DNA from: Mycolicibacterium aurum
GTDB taxonomy: Bacteria; Actinomycetota; Actinomycetes; Mycobacteriales; Mycobacteriaceae
Direction: 5' to 3'
Length of the DNA: 64,000 nt
NCBI RefSeq assembly: GCF_900637195.1
Contig: NZ_LR134356.1
Location: forward strand, 4,774,001-4,838,000
Positions 31,093 to 39,029 of this stretch are shown here, one piece after another. Position 1 is the first letter of the stretch; every line of letters begins with the position of its first letter. Under the pieces are notes generated by a model. The model saw only the letters and a list, made by a program, of their open reading frames with translations, made no database searches and had not been told where the DNA came from. Made by a program: the position numbers and the translations under genes.

Positions 31093-31746
31093 TCACGCCC
31101 ACGTTGCGTGGCCGGCACGCACCAGCGCAGATGCCACCGATCCGTTGAGTTCTTCGATGGTGATCGCCACCAGCAGATGGTCCCGCCACGCGCGGTCGAC
31201 GTCGAGATAGCGCTTCAGCAGGCCCTCTTCCCGGAACCCCGCCTTTGCCAGCACCGCCCGGCTCGCCGCGTTCTCCGGCCGCACCGTGGCCTCGACGCGG
31301 TGCAGCATGACCGGCCCGAAACAGTGGTCCAGCCCGAGCGCCAGCGCCGCGGTCGCCACTCCGCCGCCGGTCGACCCGCTGGCCACCCAGTAGCCGATCC
31401 ACGCCGATCGCAGCGCGCCGTGGGTGACGTTACCGATGGTCAACTGCCCCGCGAACTCACCGTCGAGCTCGATCGCGTACGGCAGCATGCGACCTTTGCG
31501 AGCCTCCCCACGCAGACCTGAACAGACCGACGGCCAAGCCGAAACCGAATGTCGCAGTTCCCAATCCATGTCGGTGGACGGTTCCCACGGTTCGAGATGC
31601 CCGCGATCGGCGAGGCGGGTTCTGCTCCACTGAGCGGCGTCGCGCAGCCGGACGGGGCGTAACCGGACCAACCCGGCGGGGACCCGCAGCGGGCCCACCG
31701 GCATGGGCCACCCGGGATGCTGCGACCGGGAGCTCAGCAGATTCAT
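31093..31746 (-). CDS. rimJ: GNAT acetyltransferase, RimJ-like
   Basis: N-acetyltransferase of 217 residues, similar to M. tuberculosis Rv0995 (annotated RimJ, 203 residues). The core (about residues 30-200) has RLRPVRLRDAAQW at its start, the acetyl-CoA-binding segment GYWVASGSTGGGVATAAL (about 118-135), and the HRVEATVRPENAASRAVLAKAGFREEG motif typical of RimJ/RimL enzymes. It may acetylate a ribosomal protein N-terminus or another amine. The start is uncertain: ATG at 31746 or an in-frame ATG at 31704 that would give 203 residues. It begins 20 bases after the glp stop. Confidence 0.85.
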   Translation of the reverse strand: MNLLSSRSQHPGWPMPVGPLRVPAGLVRLRPVRLRDAAQWSRTRLADRGHLEPWEPSTDMDWELRHSVSAWPSVCSGLRGEARKGRMLPYAIELDGEFAGQLTIGNVTHGALRSAWIGYWVASGSTGGGVATAALALGLDHCFGPVMLHRVEATVRPENAASRAVLAKAGFREEGLLKRYLDVDRAWRDHLLVAITIEELNGSVASALVRAGHATWA

Positions 31747-31765
31747 CACGGCGGCAATTCTGCGA

Positions 31766-33052
31766 TCAGCCGCGCTGCGCCAGGAATGCGACGTCGACGA
31801 CCTCACCCGTACGGATCTGTTCCGCCTCGCTCGGAACGATGACCAGACAGTTTGCCTCGGCCAGCGTGGCCAGCAGGTGCGACGACGTTCCCGCCGCGCC
31901 ACCGAGCGCCTGCACCAGGTACTCCCCCGTGTCCTGGTCGCGCATCAGCTGGCCGCGCAGGAATCCTTTGCGCCCGACCACCGAGCTGATCGGTGACAGC
32001 GTGCGCGCCGACACGATGCGGCGCGTCGCCTGCCGCTTGCCGAGAGAGAGACGGACCAGCGGCCGGACCATCACCTCGAACACCACCAGTGCGCTCACGG
32101 GATTCGCCGGAAGCAGGAAGACCGGTACCCCGTCGGGACCCAGCTGGCCGAAGCCCTGCACCGAGCCGGGGTGCATGGCGATACGCGTGACCTCCATGTC
32201 GCCGAGCTGGGCCAGCACCGAACGCACTCCTTCCGCGGCGGCCCCTCCGACAGCACCCGCGATCACGATGACCTCGGAGCGGCTGAGCTGACCCTCGACG
32301 GCTTCGCGTAGCTGCTTGGGATCGGTGGAGACGATGCCGACGCGGTTCACCTCGGCACCGGCGTCCCGTCCTGCAGCGGCCAGCGCATAGGAGTTGACGT
32401 CGTAGACCTGCCCGTTGCCCGGCGTGCGGGAGATGTCGACCAGCTCGCCCCCGACGCTGAGCACCGACAACCGCGGCCGCGGGTGCACCAGCACGCGCTC
32501 GCGGCCCACCGCGGCGAGCAGACCCACCTGTGCCGCTCCGATGATCGTGCCCGCCCGCACTGCGACGTCACCCGGCTGCACGTCGTCACCGGTACGGCGC
32601 ACATAGGCGCCCGACCGGACCCCGCGCAACACCCTGACCCGTGACTCACCGCCGTCGGTCCACCGCAGCGGCAGCACCGCGTCGGCGAGAGTGGGCATCG
32701 GCGCGCCCGTCTGCACCCGCGCGGCCTGGCGCGGCTGCAGTCGGCTCGGCGTACGTGCACCTGCCTCGATGAGACCCATCACCGGCAGGCTGATATCCCG
32801 TGGACGCTCGTCGCGGCCGGACTCGCCATCGCCGTCGTCGGCGTCCCCGGCCGAGCCGCCGATGCCGAGCACGTCGACACTGCGCACCGCGTAGCCGTCG
32901 ATTGCCGCCTGATCGAATCCGGGCAGCGGCCGCTCGGTCACCACTTCCTCGGCGCACATCAGGCCCTGGGACTCGGCGATCGCCACCCGAACCGGCCGCG
33001 GCGCCACCGCGGCAGCGGCGACCCGTGCCTGCTGCTCCTCCACCGAACGCAC
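31766..33052 (-). CDS. glp: Gephyrin-like division protein Glp (MoeA1-type molybdotransferase)
   Basis: MoeA-fold protein of 428 residues, counterpart of M. tuberculosis MoeA1 (Rv0994) and of C. glutamicum Glp, which binds the FtsZ C-terminal tail. N-terminal PGFDQAAIDGYAVRS (about residue 47), MTGAP-like VQTGAPMPTLADAVLPL (about 113), the MoaB-like domain with VGGELVDISRTPGNGQVYDVNS (about 200-235), AGAVGGAAAEG (about 265) and LPANPVSALVVFE (about 310) are present. Catalytic moco residues are altered: GAVGGAAAEG stands where MoeA usually has GGxSxGxxD, which fits a structural role. The GTG at 33052 has a GAGG site six bases upstream. The order galU-glp-rimJ-glpR is conserved. Confidence 0.88.
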   Translation of the reverse strand: MRSVEEQQARVAAAAVAPRPVRVAIAESQGLMCAEEVVTERPLPGFDQAAIDGYAVRSVDVLGIGGSAGDADDGDGESGRDERPRDISLPVMGLIEAGARTPSRLQPRQAARVQTGAPMPTLADAVLPLRWTDGGESRVRVLRGVRSGAYVRRTGDDVQPGDVAVRAGTIIGAAQVGLLAAVGRERVLVHPRPRLSVLSVGGELVDISRTPGNGQVYDVNSYALAAAGRDAGAEVNRVGIVSTDPKQLREAVEGQLSRSEVIVIAGAVGGAAAEGVRSVLAQLGDMEVTRIAMHPGSVQGFGQLGPDGVPVFLLPANPVSALVVFEVMVRPLVRLSLGKRQATRRIVSARTLSPISSVVGRKGFLRGQLMRDQDTGEYLVQALGGAAGTSSHLLATLAEANCLVIVPSEAEQIRTGEVVDVAFLAQRG

Positions 33053-33125
33053 AGCACGCCTCACTTTCCGTTGAAACGGCTGGCGCCGGCCGCCTTCGAC
33101 GCGGCTGCGCTCGGTCGTGCAGCCG

Positions 33126-34049
33126 CTAGTGCTCGGTCGTCGCCGGAGCGAGACCCAGCCGCTCGGTCAACCACCGGCGTAGTTCAGGCCCGTAGTCGTC
33201 CCGCTCCAACGCAAAGTCAACCGCAGCCTTCAGGTAGCCCCCGGGATTTCCCAGGTCGTGTCGAGATCCGCGATGCACCACCACGTGCACCGGATGGCCT
33301 TCCTCGATCAACAGCGCGATCGCGTCGGTGAGCTGCAGCTCGCCTCCGGCGCCACGCGGAATTCGCTTGAGAGCGTCGAAGATGGCCCGGTCGAGGATGT
33401 AGCGGCCCGCCGCGGCGAAGAGCGACGGCGCGTCCTCCGCCTTGGGCTTCTCCACCATGCCCTTGACTTTGAGCACGTTCGGGTTGACGGCATCGGGCAC
33501 CACCTCGACGTCGAAGACGCCATAGGCGCTGATGTCTTCCCGGTCGACCTCGATGGCGCACAGCACTGTGCCGCCGCGCTTGGCTCGAACCTTCGACATG
33601 GTCTCCAGCACTCCGGTGGGAAGCACGAGATCATCCGGCAGCAGCACCGCGACCGCATCCTCGTCCGGCGCCAGACTGGCTTCGACACAGCCGACGGCGT
33701 GCCCGAGACCGAGGGGCTCGGCCTGGACGACGGACTCGACCTTGATCAGCGCGGGCGCCCGGCGGACCTTCTCGAGCATCGCGTTCTTGCCCCGCGCCTC
33801 GAGGGTGCCTTCGAGAACCAGGTCCTCGACGAAGTGGGCAACGACGCCGTCCTTGCCTTCGGAGGTGATGATGATCAGCCGCTGGGCGCCGGCCTCGGCA
33901 GCCTCGGCGGCCACCAGCTCGATACCCGGCGTGTCGACCACCGGCAGCAACTCTTTCGGCACCGTTTTGGTGGCAGGCAGAAAACGCGTTCCCAGACCGG
34001 CCGCGGGGACTATCGCGGTGTACGGCATGGGAACTTCAGGCCGATTCAT
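33126..34049 (-). CDS. galU: UTP-glucose-1-phosphate uridylyltransferase
   Basis: Makes UDP-glucose for cell-wall and trehalose/glycolipid synthesis, 307 residues (306 in M. tuberculosis as I recall). Nucleotide-binding motif PAAGLGTRFLPATKTVPKELLP (about residue 15), LGLGHAVGC (about 115), LLPDDLVLP (about 138), the VEKPKAEDAPSLFAAAGRY segment (about 200) and LTDAIALL near 245 are all typical. The ATG at 34049 follows TAGTGT by seven bases, so a leaderless start is likely. It heads the galU-glp-rimJ-glpR block and is divergent from fthC. Confidence 0.95.
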   Translation of the reverse strand: MNRPEVPMPYTAIVPAAGLGTRFLPATKTVPKELLPVVDTPGIELVAAEAAEAGAQRLIIITSEGKDGVVAHFVEDLVLEGTLEARGKNAMLEKVRRAPALIKVESVVQAEPLGLGHAVGCVEASLAPDEDAVAVLLPDDLVLPTGVLETMSKVRAKRGGTVLCAIEVDREDISAYGVFDVEVVPDAVNPNVLKVKGMVEKPKAEDAPSLFAAAGRYILDRAIFDALKRIPRGAGGELQLTDAIALLIEEGHPVHVVVHRGSRHDLGNPGGYLKAAVDFALERDDYGPELRRWLTERLGLAPATTEH

Positions 34050-34056
34050 CGTTCAC

Positions 34057-34062
34057 ACACTA
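34057..34062 (-). promoter_or_regulatory. -10 element of galU
   Basis: TAGTGT on the minus strand, seven bases before the galU ATG at 34049. Confidence 0.5.
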
Positions 34063-34114
34063 ACCTCTCGTAGTCGGTTGTTCCTTTCTTACCCGGCCTT
34101 ATGAGGACTACGCG

Positions 34115-34717
34115 GTGACCTTGACGAAATCGGATCTACGTGCCGAAATCCTCGCCGCCCGCCGTTCGGCGAGTCAGCAAACACGGCAACACGAAGCCGC
34201 CGCGCTGGCCCGTCATCTCGGCGCGCTGGCCGCGCCGGGCGGAACGGTCTGCGCCTACGTCCCGGTCGGCTCAGAACCGGGCACGATCGCCATGATCGAC
34301 GCGCTGGTGTCGGGCAAAGTCACCGTCCTCCTCCCGGTTGCGCGTGAAGACCCCGACGGCACTCCCCGGCCGTTGGAGTGGGGGCGGTACACGCCCGGCG
34401 AACTCGTCGCGGCACCGTTCGGTCTGCGGGAACCACCGCCGCCGCGGCTACCTGCCGACGCCGTGCACGACGCCTCGATGATCGTGATCCCGGCACTGGC
34501 GGTGGACCGCGGCGGCGCACGACTGGGCCGTGGCGCCGGCTATTACGACAGGACCCTGCCGCGGGCCGATCCGGCGGCGCTGCTGATTGCAGTGATCCGC
34601 GACGACGAGCTGGTCGAGCACCTGCCGTCCGAACCGCACGATGTGCCGATGACCCATGCTCTGACGCCGCGGCGTGGATTGGTCGCGCTCGGCGGTGGGC
34701 TCGCAACGGGCGGGTGA
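34115..34717 (+). CDS. fthC: 5-formyltetrahydrofolate cyclo-ligase
   Basis: ATP-dependent enzyme that recycles 5-formyltetrahydrofolate to 5,10-methenyltetrahydrofolate, 200 residues; counterpart of M. tuberculosis Rv0992c. The N-terminal KSDLRAEILAARRS basic region binds nucleotide phosphate. The family motif RLGRGAGYYDRTL (about residue 133) and the segment MIVIPALAVDRGGARLG just before it are conserved. A GTG start at 34115. The C-terminus is Gly-rich. It lies upstream of ruc but is separated from it by a CIRCE element. Confidence 0.92.
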   Translation: MTLTKSDLRAEILAARRSASQQTRQHEAAALARHLGALAAPGGTVCAYVPVGSEPGTIAMIDALVSGKVTVLLPVAREDPDGTPRPLEWGRYTPGELVAAPFGLREPPPPRLPADAVHDASMIVIPALAVDRGGARLGRGAGYYDRTLPRADPAALLIAVIRDDELVEHLPSEPHDVPMTHALTPRRGLVALGGGLATGG

Positions 34718-34759
34718 ACGCCGGACGGCGGCGGGAATGAGGCAGGCCAGCTGGCGGTT

Positions 34760-34786
34760 CTAGCACTTGAGTCGGTAGAGTGCTAA
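34760..34786 (+). promoter_or_regulatory. CIRCE element (HrcA operator)
   Basis: CTAGCACTT (34760-34768), nine bases, GAGTGCTAA (34778-34786). The CIRCE consensus is TTAGCACTC-N9-GAGTGCTAA: the right arm is perfect and the left arm differs at its two end bases. It precedes the zinc-ribbon chaperone gene by 28 bases and should confer heat induction through HrcA. Confidence 0.85.
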
Positions 34787-34814
34787 GCAGTTTTGGACCA
34801 CCTCGGAGGTTTGC

Positions 34815-35174
34815 GTGCCCACCTATTCCTATGCGTGCACCGAATGCAGCAACAAGTTCGACGTGGTGCAGGCGTTCACCGATGACGCGTTGACCGAATG
34901 CCCGAAATGTGAGGGACGGCTGCGCAAGGTATTCGGCAAGGTCGGCGTCGTTTTCAAGGGCAGCGGGTTCTACCGCACCGACAGCCGGGAATCCGGAAAG
35001 AGCTCCAGCGCCAGCAGCTCCAGCAGCTCCGGCAGTTCGGACTCCTCGTCCTCGTCGGATTCGTCGAGTTCCTCGGACAAGTCGAGCTCCTCGGCGAAGT
35101 CCGGCTCCTCGGACAAGTCGAGTTCTTCGGACAAGTCGAGCTCCTCGGCGCCCGCCGCCGCGGCATCCAACTGA
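34815..35174 (+). CDS. ruc: FmdB-type zinc-ribbon protein, redox-regulated chaperone Ruc
   Basis: Protein of 119 residues, counterpart of M. tuberculosis Rv0991c, described as a redox-regulated chaperone working with DnaK. The N-terminal zinc ribbon holds two CXXC pairs, YACTECSNKF (about residue 8) and TECPKCEGRL (about 29). The rest (about 58-119) is almost entirely Ser with regularly spaced Asp/Lys pairs (SSDKSSSS repeats), a predicted disordered tail. GTG start with GGAGG upstream. A CIRCE palindrome in the promoter supports HrcA control and heat induction, as recalled for Rv0991c. Confidence 0.88.
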   Translation: MPTYSYACTECSNKFDVVQAFTDDALTECPKCEGRLRKVFGKVGVVFKGSGFYRTDSRESGKSSSASSSSSSGSSDSSSSSDSSSSSDKSSSSAKSGSSDKSSSSDKSSSSAPAAAASN

Positions 35175-35245
35175 TTCGGCGGAGTTATCCACAGCCTTTG
35201 AATCGACGGCAGACTCGGCCGCGGCCCGCTGCCTAGCGTGATCGC

Positions 35246-35896
35246 ATGGGGAATGCGCTCGACCCGTCGGTGCTCGATCGCCTCCGCCGTGCGTTGAGGC
35301 CCGACTGGTCCCGAACGCCGACGGCGCGTCGAGCCCTCGCTGGTGGCCTCGTCATTCTGGCCGCCGTTGCGGCCTGGCGCGGCGACCCGAGAACCGAGTA
35401 CTCAGATGTCGTGGTGACCGTGCGCGACCTCGCGCCCGGGATCGAACTCACCACTGCCGACGTGTCGGTGGAGGCTCGGGCGGTGCCCGCCGTTCCGGAG
35501 GGAGCGCACACCCGTGTCGACGCCGTCGTCGGCAGCACCCTGGCCGGTCCGGCCCGGCGCGGGGAGGTCCTCACCGACGTGCGCGTCTTGGGCCCGCGTC
35601 TCGCGGATTCCGCCGCAGGGCCCGACGCACGGATCGTGCCGATCCCCTTGGCCGATGCCGCGCTGATGGACCTGCTCCGGCCGGGAGATGTGGTCGACAT
35701 CGTCTCCGCGCCGTCGGACGAGTCGACCGAGGCCAGGCTCATCGCCACCGATGCCGTCGTGATTCTGGTGTCGGCCAAGGACAGCGGACTGGGTGCTCGT
35801 AACGGCCGCGTCGTGCTGGTGGCGCTACCTGCTGCGGCCGCGAAGGTGGTGGCCGGGGCCGCCCTCGTCCAAGCCGTCACGATCACGTTGCACTGA
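35246..35896 (+). CDS. SAF-domain membrane protein (CpaB/RcpC-like)
   Basis: Protein of 216 residues similar in position and length to M. tuberculosis Rv0990c. One membrane helix (about 28-44) is followed by a SAF domain (about 55-125: VVVTVRDLAPGIELTTADVSVE, LAGPARRGEVLTDVRVL) and a second region with the pattern seen in pilus-assembly proteins CpaB/RcpC (LLRPGDVVDIVSAP). No Flp pilus genes are nearby, so a pilus role is unproven. It begins 71 bases after ruc and may share its heat-inducible transcript. Confidence 0.78.
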   Translation: MGNALDPSVLDRLRRALRPDWSRTPTARRALAGGLVILAAVAAWRGDPRTEYSDVVVTVRDLAPGIELTTADVSVEARAVPAVPEGAHTRVDAVVGSTLAGPARRGEVLTDVRVLGPRLADSAAGPDARIVPIPLADAALMDLLRPGDVVDIVSAPSDESTEARLIATDAVVILVSAKDSGLGARNGRVVLVALPAAAAKVVAGAALVQAVTITLH

Positions 35897-35931
35897 GCCG
35901 CGCTCGAGTGCCAGCACCCTGAAAAACAAAG

Positions 35932-35957
35932 CGCCCCCGGGGATCTCCCCGGGGGCG
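35932..35957 (-). terminator. Intrinsic terminator of the small secreted-protein gene
   Basis: A 12-bp perfect stem, CGCCCCCGGGGA (35932-35943) and TCCCCGGGGGCG (35946-35957), with a two-base centre. On the minus strand it is followed by CTTTGTTTTTC, a T-rich run that marks it as the terminator of the gene at 35974-36327. Confidence 0.82.
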
Positions 35958-35973
35958 GCAATGCGAATTCAGA

Positions 35974-36327
35974 TCACCAGTCGCCGATGGCAGGACCGAC
36001 CGGGTATGCGCCCTCGAAGGCCGAAGCCGTGGTGCCCACGACGGCCTTGGTGGTGTCGCGGACTTCACCGAAGGCGCTGATCTCGCCCGCGTCACCGACG
36101 CGGGCCTCGGAGATGCCGCGTGCGACGCCGAAGTCGTTGATGCGGATGACCGAGTTCTGTGAAGCCTGCCGGCTCGTCACAGTCGGTCCTGGTCCGACCT
36201 CATTGATGTCGGCGTTGGCGGTTCCACTGCCCAGTCCGGCGAATGCTGCAGCCACGGCGCACGAGCCCAAGCCCAAGGCACCAAGCTTCTTCGAACTACG
36301 AGCGGACGCTTTGGCGTGCTTAGCCAT
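35974..36327 (-). CDS. Small Sec-secreted mycobacterial protein of unknown function
   Basis: Protein of 117 residues. A basic N-terminus (MAKHAKASARSSKK) and hydrophobic core lead to a likely signal-peptidase site after GTANA (about residue 37). The mature part (about 80 residues) has no cysteines and a repeated VRD/VGD pattern. The ATG at 36327 was chosen since AAAGGGG lies seven bases upstream; an ATG two codons earlier is too close to that site. A strong terminator follows. I do not recognise a family. Confidence 0.7.
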   Translation of the reverse strand: MAKHAKASARSSKKLGALGLGSCAVAAAFAGLGSGTANADINEVGPGPTVTSRQASQNSVIRINDFGVARGISEARVGDAGEISAFGEVRDTTKAVVGTTASAFEGAYPVGPAIGDW

Positions 36328-36724
36328 CAGCATTCCCCTTTGATAGGCGGACACAAGTGTCACGAGTACGTTTTTTCAGGCTCCAACAGCGTATCAGCTA
36401 GCAATCATCTGTGTGTGTCCTGACAGAGATTCTTTAAGTGCCATTTCGACACCGTTGCACCCAGTCGGCACCGAGGTTGGACACCCGGGTCGGTACCCAC
36501 CGATTCCACATCCGGCGACGTATCGCCCCGCGCTCCCCAGCATACCGAAATGCACTATCTATCAGAGCCTTTCGGCATTCTTTGGCTGCATGGGCGTCCG
36601 CAGATGCGGGCGTCCACGCATGCGCTGGCGCGTTACCGATGCACAGATCTCGGTTCCCGGCGCGCGGCGCAAGCGCTAAGTTCGTTTCCCTGGCAGTACA
36701 CGCTGAAGAAAAGGAGGCACGGCA
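36328..36724. other. 397-base intergenic region with two divergent promoters
   Basis: No supportable gene on either strand. A -10-like TACGCT on the minus strand (36393-36388) may serve the secreted-protein gene. TAAGTT (36677-36682) fits an mscL promoter with a leader of about 36 bases. The middle, about 36400-36670, shows nothing I can interpret. Confidence 0.4.
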
Positions 36725-37156
36725 ATGCTGAAAGGCTTCAAAGACTTCATCTCGCGGGGCAACGTGATCGACCTGGCCGTCGCGGTCGTCGTCGGCGCCG
36801 CATTCACCGGACTGGTGACCGCGTTCACGCAGAATGTCGTCCAACCGTTGGTCGACCGCGTCGGTGCGGGGCCGGGCAGAGAATACGGAATCCTGCGCAT
36901 TCCCCTGGGCGGTGATCAGTTCGTGGACCTCAACGCCGTTCTGTCCGCCGCGATCAACTTCGTCATCGTGGCCGCGGTGATCTACTTCGTGATCGTCGTG
37001 CCGTTCAAGAAGATCAAAGAGCGTGATGCCAAGGTGGCGTCGACCGAGACGGAGTTGACGTTGCTGACCGAGATCCGCGACATGCTCCGCGAGAACACCA
37101 CCGATGGCACGTCGGGTAAGCATGTGGGCAAGGTGCAGGATCACGCTGACGAGTGA
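36725..37156 (+). CDS. mscL: Large-conductance mechanosensitive channel
   Basis: Homopentameric pressure valve of the inner membrane, 143 residues (151 in M. tuberculosis as I recall). The N-terminal helix MLKGFKDFISRGNVIDLAVAV is followed by TM1 with the gate (about 16-42: VVVGAAFTGLVTAF), a periplasmic loop (about 45-68), TM2 (about 70-95: INFVIVAAVIYFVIVVPF) and a cytoplasmic helix ending EIRDMLRE. An AAAGGAGG site precedes the ATG. A long perfect hairpin terminates it against the porin gene. Confidence 0.96.
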   Translation: MLKGFKDFISRGNVIDLAVAVVVGAAFTGLVTAFTQNVVQPLVDRVGAGPGREYGILRIPLGGDQFVDLNAVLSAAINFVIVAAVIYFVIVVPFKKIKERDAKVASTETELTLLTEIRDMLRENTTDGTSGKHVGKVQDHADE

Positions 37157-37175
37157 ATTCATGTGTGCTCCATGA

Positions 37176-37210
37176 GAAACGGCCCCCGGCATGATGCCGG
37201 GGGCCGTTTC
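37176..37210. terminator. Bidirectional terminator between mscL and the porin gene
   Basis: Perfect 17-bp arms at 37176-37192 and 37194-37210 around one base, starting GAAACGGCCCCCGG and ending CCGGGGGCCGTTTC. A short T-containing tail on each strand lets it stop transcription from both convergent genes. Confidence 0.85.
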
Positions 37211-37226
37211 TTGTGAAGCTACGTGA

Positions 37227-37877
37227 TCAGTTCATGTTCCACGGGGCGCCGTAGGTGCTGACGCTGTCGCCGGTCGAGGAGATCAACCGGGCGAACGGAC
37301 GCAGCAGCACACCACCGGCAGCACCGGTCACGGTGCCGTGGGCGTTGGACACGACCACCGAACCACCCGGGCCGGCCACGTCCACCGAGAAGGTCGCGAC
37401 TTCCTGGATACCGGGACCGTTACCCAGGTCCGCCGAGATCGAGACACCGGGGAACAGCGGCGGCGTCACGATGGCGTTGCCGAAGCCCAGGTCGGGGTCG
37501 ACGAAGGTGTTGTCGAAGGCGAAACCGTCGAACGCGATGTTGGGGGTGGTGTAGCTGAAGTTGATGCCCACACCCAGCGACCACGGGAAGCCGACCTGGT
37601 AACCCAGCTCCAGCGTGCCCTCGAAGTCGTCGGCACCCTCACCGGCCACGATGTAGGTCGCCTTGCCGGAGTGGAACCACTCGCGGGTCAGCCGGTTGCG
37701 ATCGAGCGGGAACACACCGTTGAGGAAGGTGTCCCACTGCTGAACCGTCAGCGTGCGGCCCTGGCCGTCCACCACGCTCAGCTCGTTGTCCAGCCCTGCA
37801 TTTGAGGTGCCTGTGCTCGCGAACAGAGCCGCGATGGATGCGATCATCGCGATCAGCACCCGACTGATTGTCTTCAT
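37227..37877 (-). CDS. MspA-type outer-membrane porin (copy A)
   Basis: Octameric porin of the mycobacterial outer membrane for small hydrophilic solutes, 216 residues. The signal peptide (27 residues) ends GTSNA, and the mature protein starts GLDNELSVVDGQG. It matches MspA nearly throughout, including the WDTFLNGVFPLDRNRLTREWFHSG core and the C-terminal TYGAPWNMN. The constriction loop differs: only Asp90 of the MspA Asp90/Asp91/Asp93 trio keeps its place, and the loop (mature about 87-112) is longer and carries Asp95, Asp100 and Asp102. It lies 116 bases downstream of copy B, behind that gene's terminator, with a weak AGGGA ribosome site and no clear promoter. Confidence 0.95.
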   Translation of the reverse strand: MKTISRVLIAMIASIAALFASTGTSNAGLDNELSVVDGQGRTLTVQQWDTFLNGVFPLDRNRLTREWFHSGKATYIVAGEGADDFEGTLELGYQVGFPWSLGVGINFSYTTPNIAFDGFAFDNTFVDPDLGFGNAIVTPPLFPGVSISADLGNGPGIQEVATFSVDVAGPGGSVVVSNAHGTVTGAAGGVLLRPFARLISSTGDSVSTYGAPWNMN

Positions 37878-37941
37878 GATGTCCCTAGAGATCGAAGTAG
37901 TGGTGCCGGACGCCTGGCAGAAAAAGGTTGTGCGAGTTGGT

Positions 37942-37978
37942 GATTGCCCCCCGGGCCGGAAGCCGGCCGGGGGCAATC
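37942..37978 (-). terminator. Terminator between porin copies B and A
   Basis: Outer arms GATTGCCCCC and GGGGGCAATC enclose an inner CCGG/CCGG stem. It lies just past the stop of copy B in the direction of transcription and would largely separate expression of the two porins. Confidence 0.75.
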
Positions 37979-37993
37979 GTCAAGACCGAGAGG

Positions 37994-38641
37994 TCAGTTC
38001 ATGTTCCACGGGGCGCCGTAGGTGCTGACGCTGTCGCCGGTCGAGGAGATCAGCCGGGCGAACGGACGCAGCAGCACACCACCGGCAGCACCGGTCACGG
38101 TGCCGTGGGCGTTGGACACGACCACCGAACCACCCGGGCCGGCCACGTCCACCGAGAAGGTCGCGACTTCCTGGATACCGGGACCGTTACCCAGGTCCGC
38201 CGAGATCGAGACACCGGGGAACAGCGGCGGCGTCACGACGCTGTTGAAGAAGCCGAAGTCGGGGTCACCGGTCGGAGCGAACGCGAAACCGTCGTAGGCG
38301 ATGTTGGGGGTGGTGTAGCTGAAGTTGATGCCCACACCCAGCGACCACGGGAAGCCGACCTGGTAACCCAGCTCCAGCGTGCCCTCGAAATCGTCGGCAC
38401 CCTCACCGGCCACGATGTAGGTCGCCTTACCGGAGTGGAACCACTCGCGGGTCAGCCGGTTGCGATCGAGCGGGAACACACCGTTGAGGAAGGTGTCCCA
38501 CTGCTGAACGGTCAGCGTGCGGCCCTGGCCGTCCACGACACTCAGCTCATTGTCCAGCCCTGCATTTGAGGTGCCAGTGCTCACGAACAGAGCCGCGATG
38601 GACGCCACCATCGCAATCAGCACCCGACTGATTACCTTCAT
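37994..38641 (-). CDS. MspA-type outer-membrane porin (copy B)
   Basis: 215-residue porin, identical to copy A except for three signal-peptide positions and the constriction-loop segment. Copy A has FDGFAFDNTFVDPDLGFGNAI, and copy B has YDGFAFAPTGDPDFGFFNSV with one residue fewer. Loop acidic residues here are Asp90, Asp99 and Asp101 (mature numbering). An AGGGAGA site lies five bases before the ATG. A promoter near 38797-38825 would give a leader of about 150 bases. This is probably the main expressed copy. The strict conservation outside the loop suggests recent duplication or gene conversion. Confidence 0.95.
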   Translation of the reverse strand: MKVISRVLIAMVASIAALFVSTGTSNAGLDNELSVVDGQGRTLTVQQWDTFLNGVFPLDRNRLTREWFHSGKATYIVAGEGADDFEGTLELGYQVGFPWSLGVGINFSYTTPNIAYDGFAFAPTGDPDFGFFNSVVTPPLFPGVSISADLGNGPGIQEVATFSVDVAGPGGSVVVSNAHGTVTGAAGGVLLRPFARLISSTGDSVSTYGAPWNMN

Positions 38642-39029
38642 GTTCTCCCTAGCTTGTCGTACGAGACCCCGTCCTGGAGTCTCGAAGGTTCGTGCCTGGC
38701 TCTACCGCTACACCACACACCTCGCAAGAGCTTCATGTGAGTGGAATTAGAAATCCCACATGTCGTTCTTACGATTCACTCATCGTTGACACGAGGAACA
38801 TAACGGGGAGGCATCAGACCGGCAACGCGTGGCCTCGGTGGTGTCATGAAGGCCACACTGTGCCGCGTCATTTGCTGAAGTTTCCCCGAACGTCTCCCGA
38901 GCCCTTCTGCGCGACGACGGGGTGTGGTCGTGGAAAACGTCGCAGATCGTGACCCCGCACCGAGTTGTTCGTTCTGCGCGACACAGCCGTTACGGAATGC
39001 ACCTGCTGGTGCCCCTGGGAATATCCAGG
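38642..39029 (-). promoter_or_regulatory. Upstream region and promoter of porin copy B
   Basis: No gene is supportable here. On the minus strand TTGCCG (38825-38820), a 17-base spacer and TATGTT (38802-38797) form a good promoter, with transcription starting near 38790. The leader contains a hairpin with arms CGAGAC (38662-38667) and GTCTCG (38679-38684). A second imperfect palindrome, CATGTGAG...CCCACATG, lies at 38734-38762. Long porin leaders of this kind are known for mspA as I recall. Confidence 0.55.
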
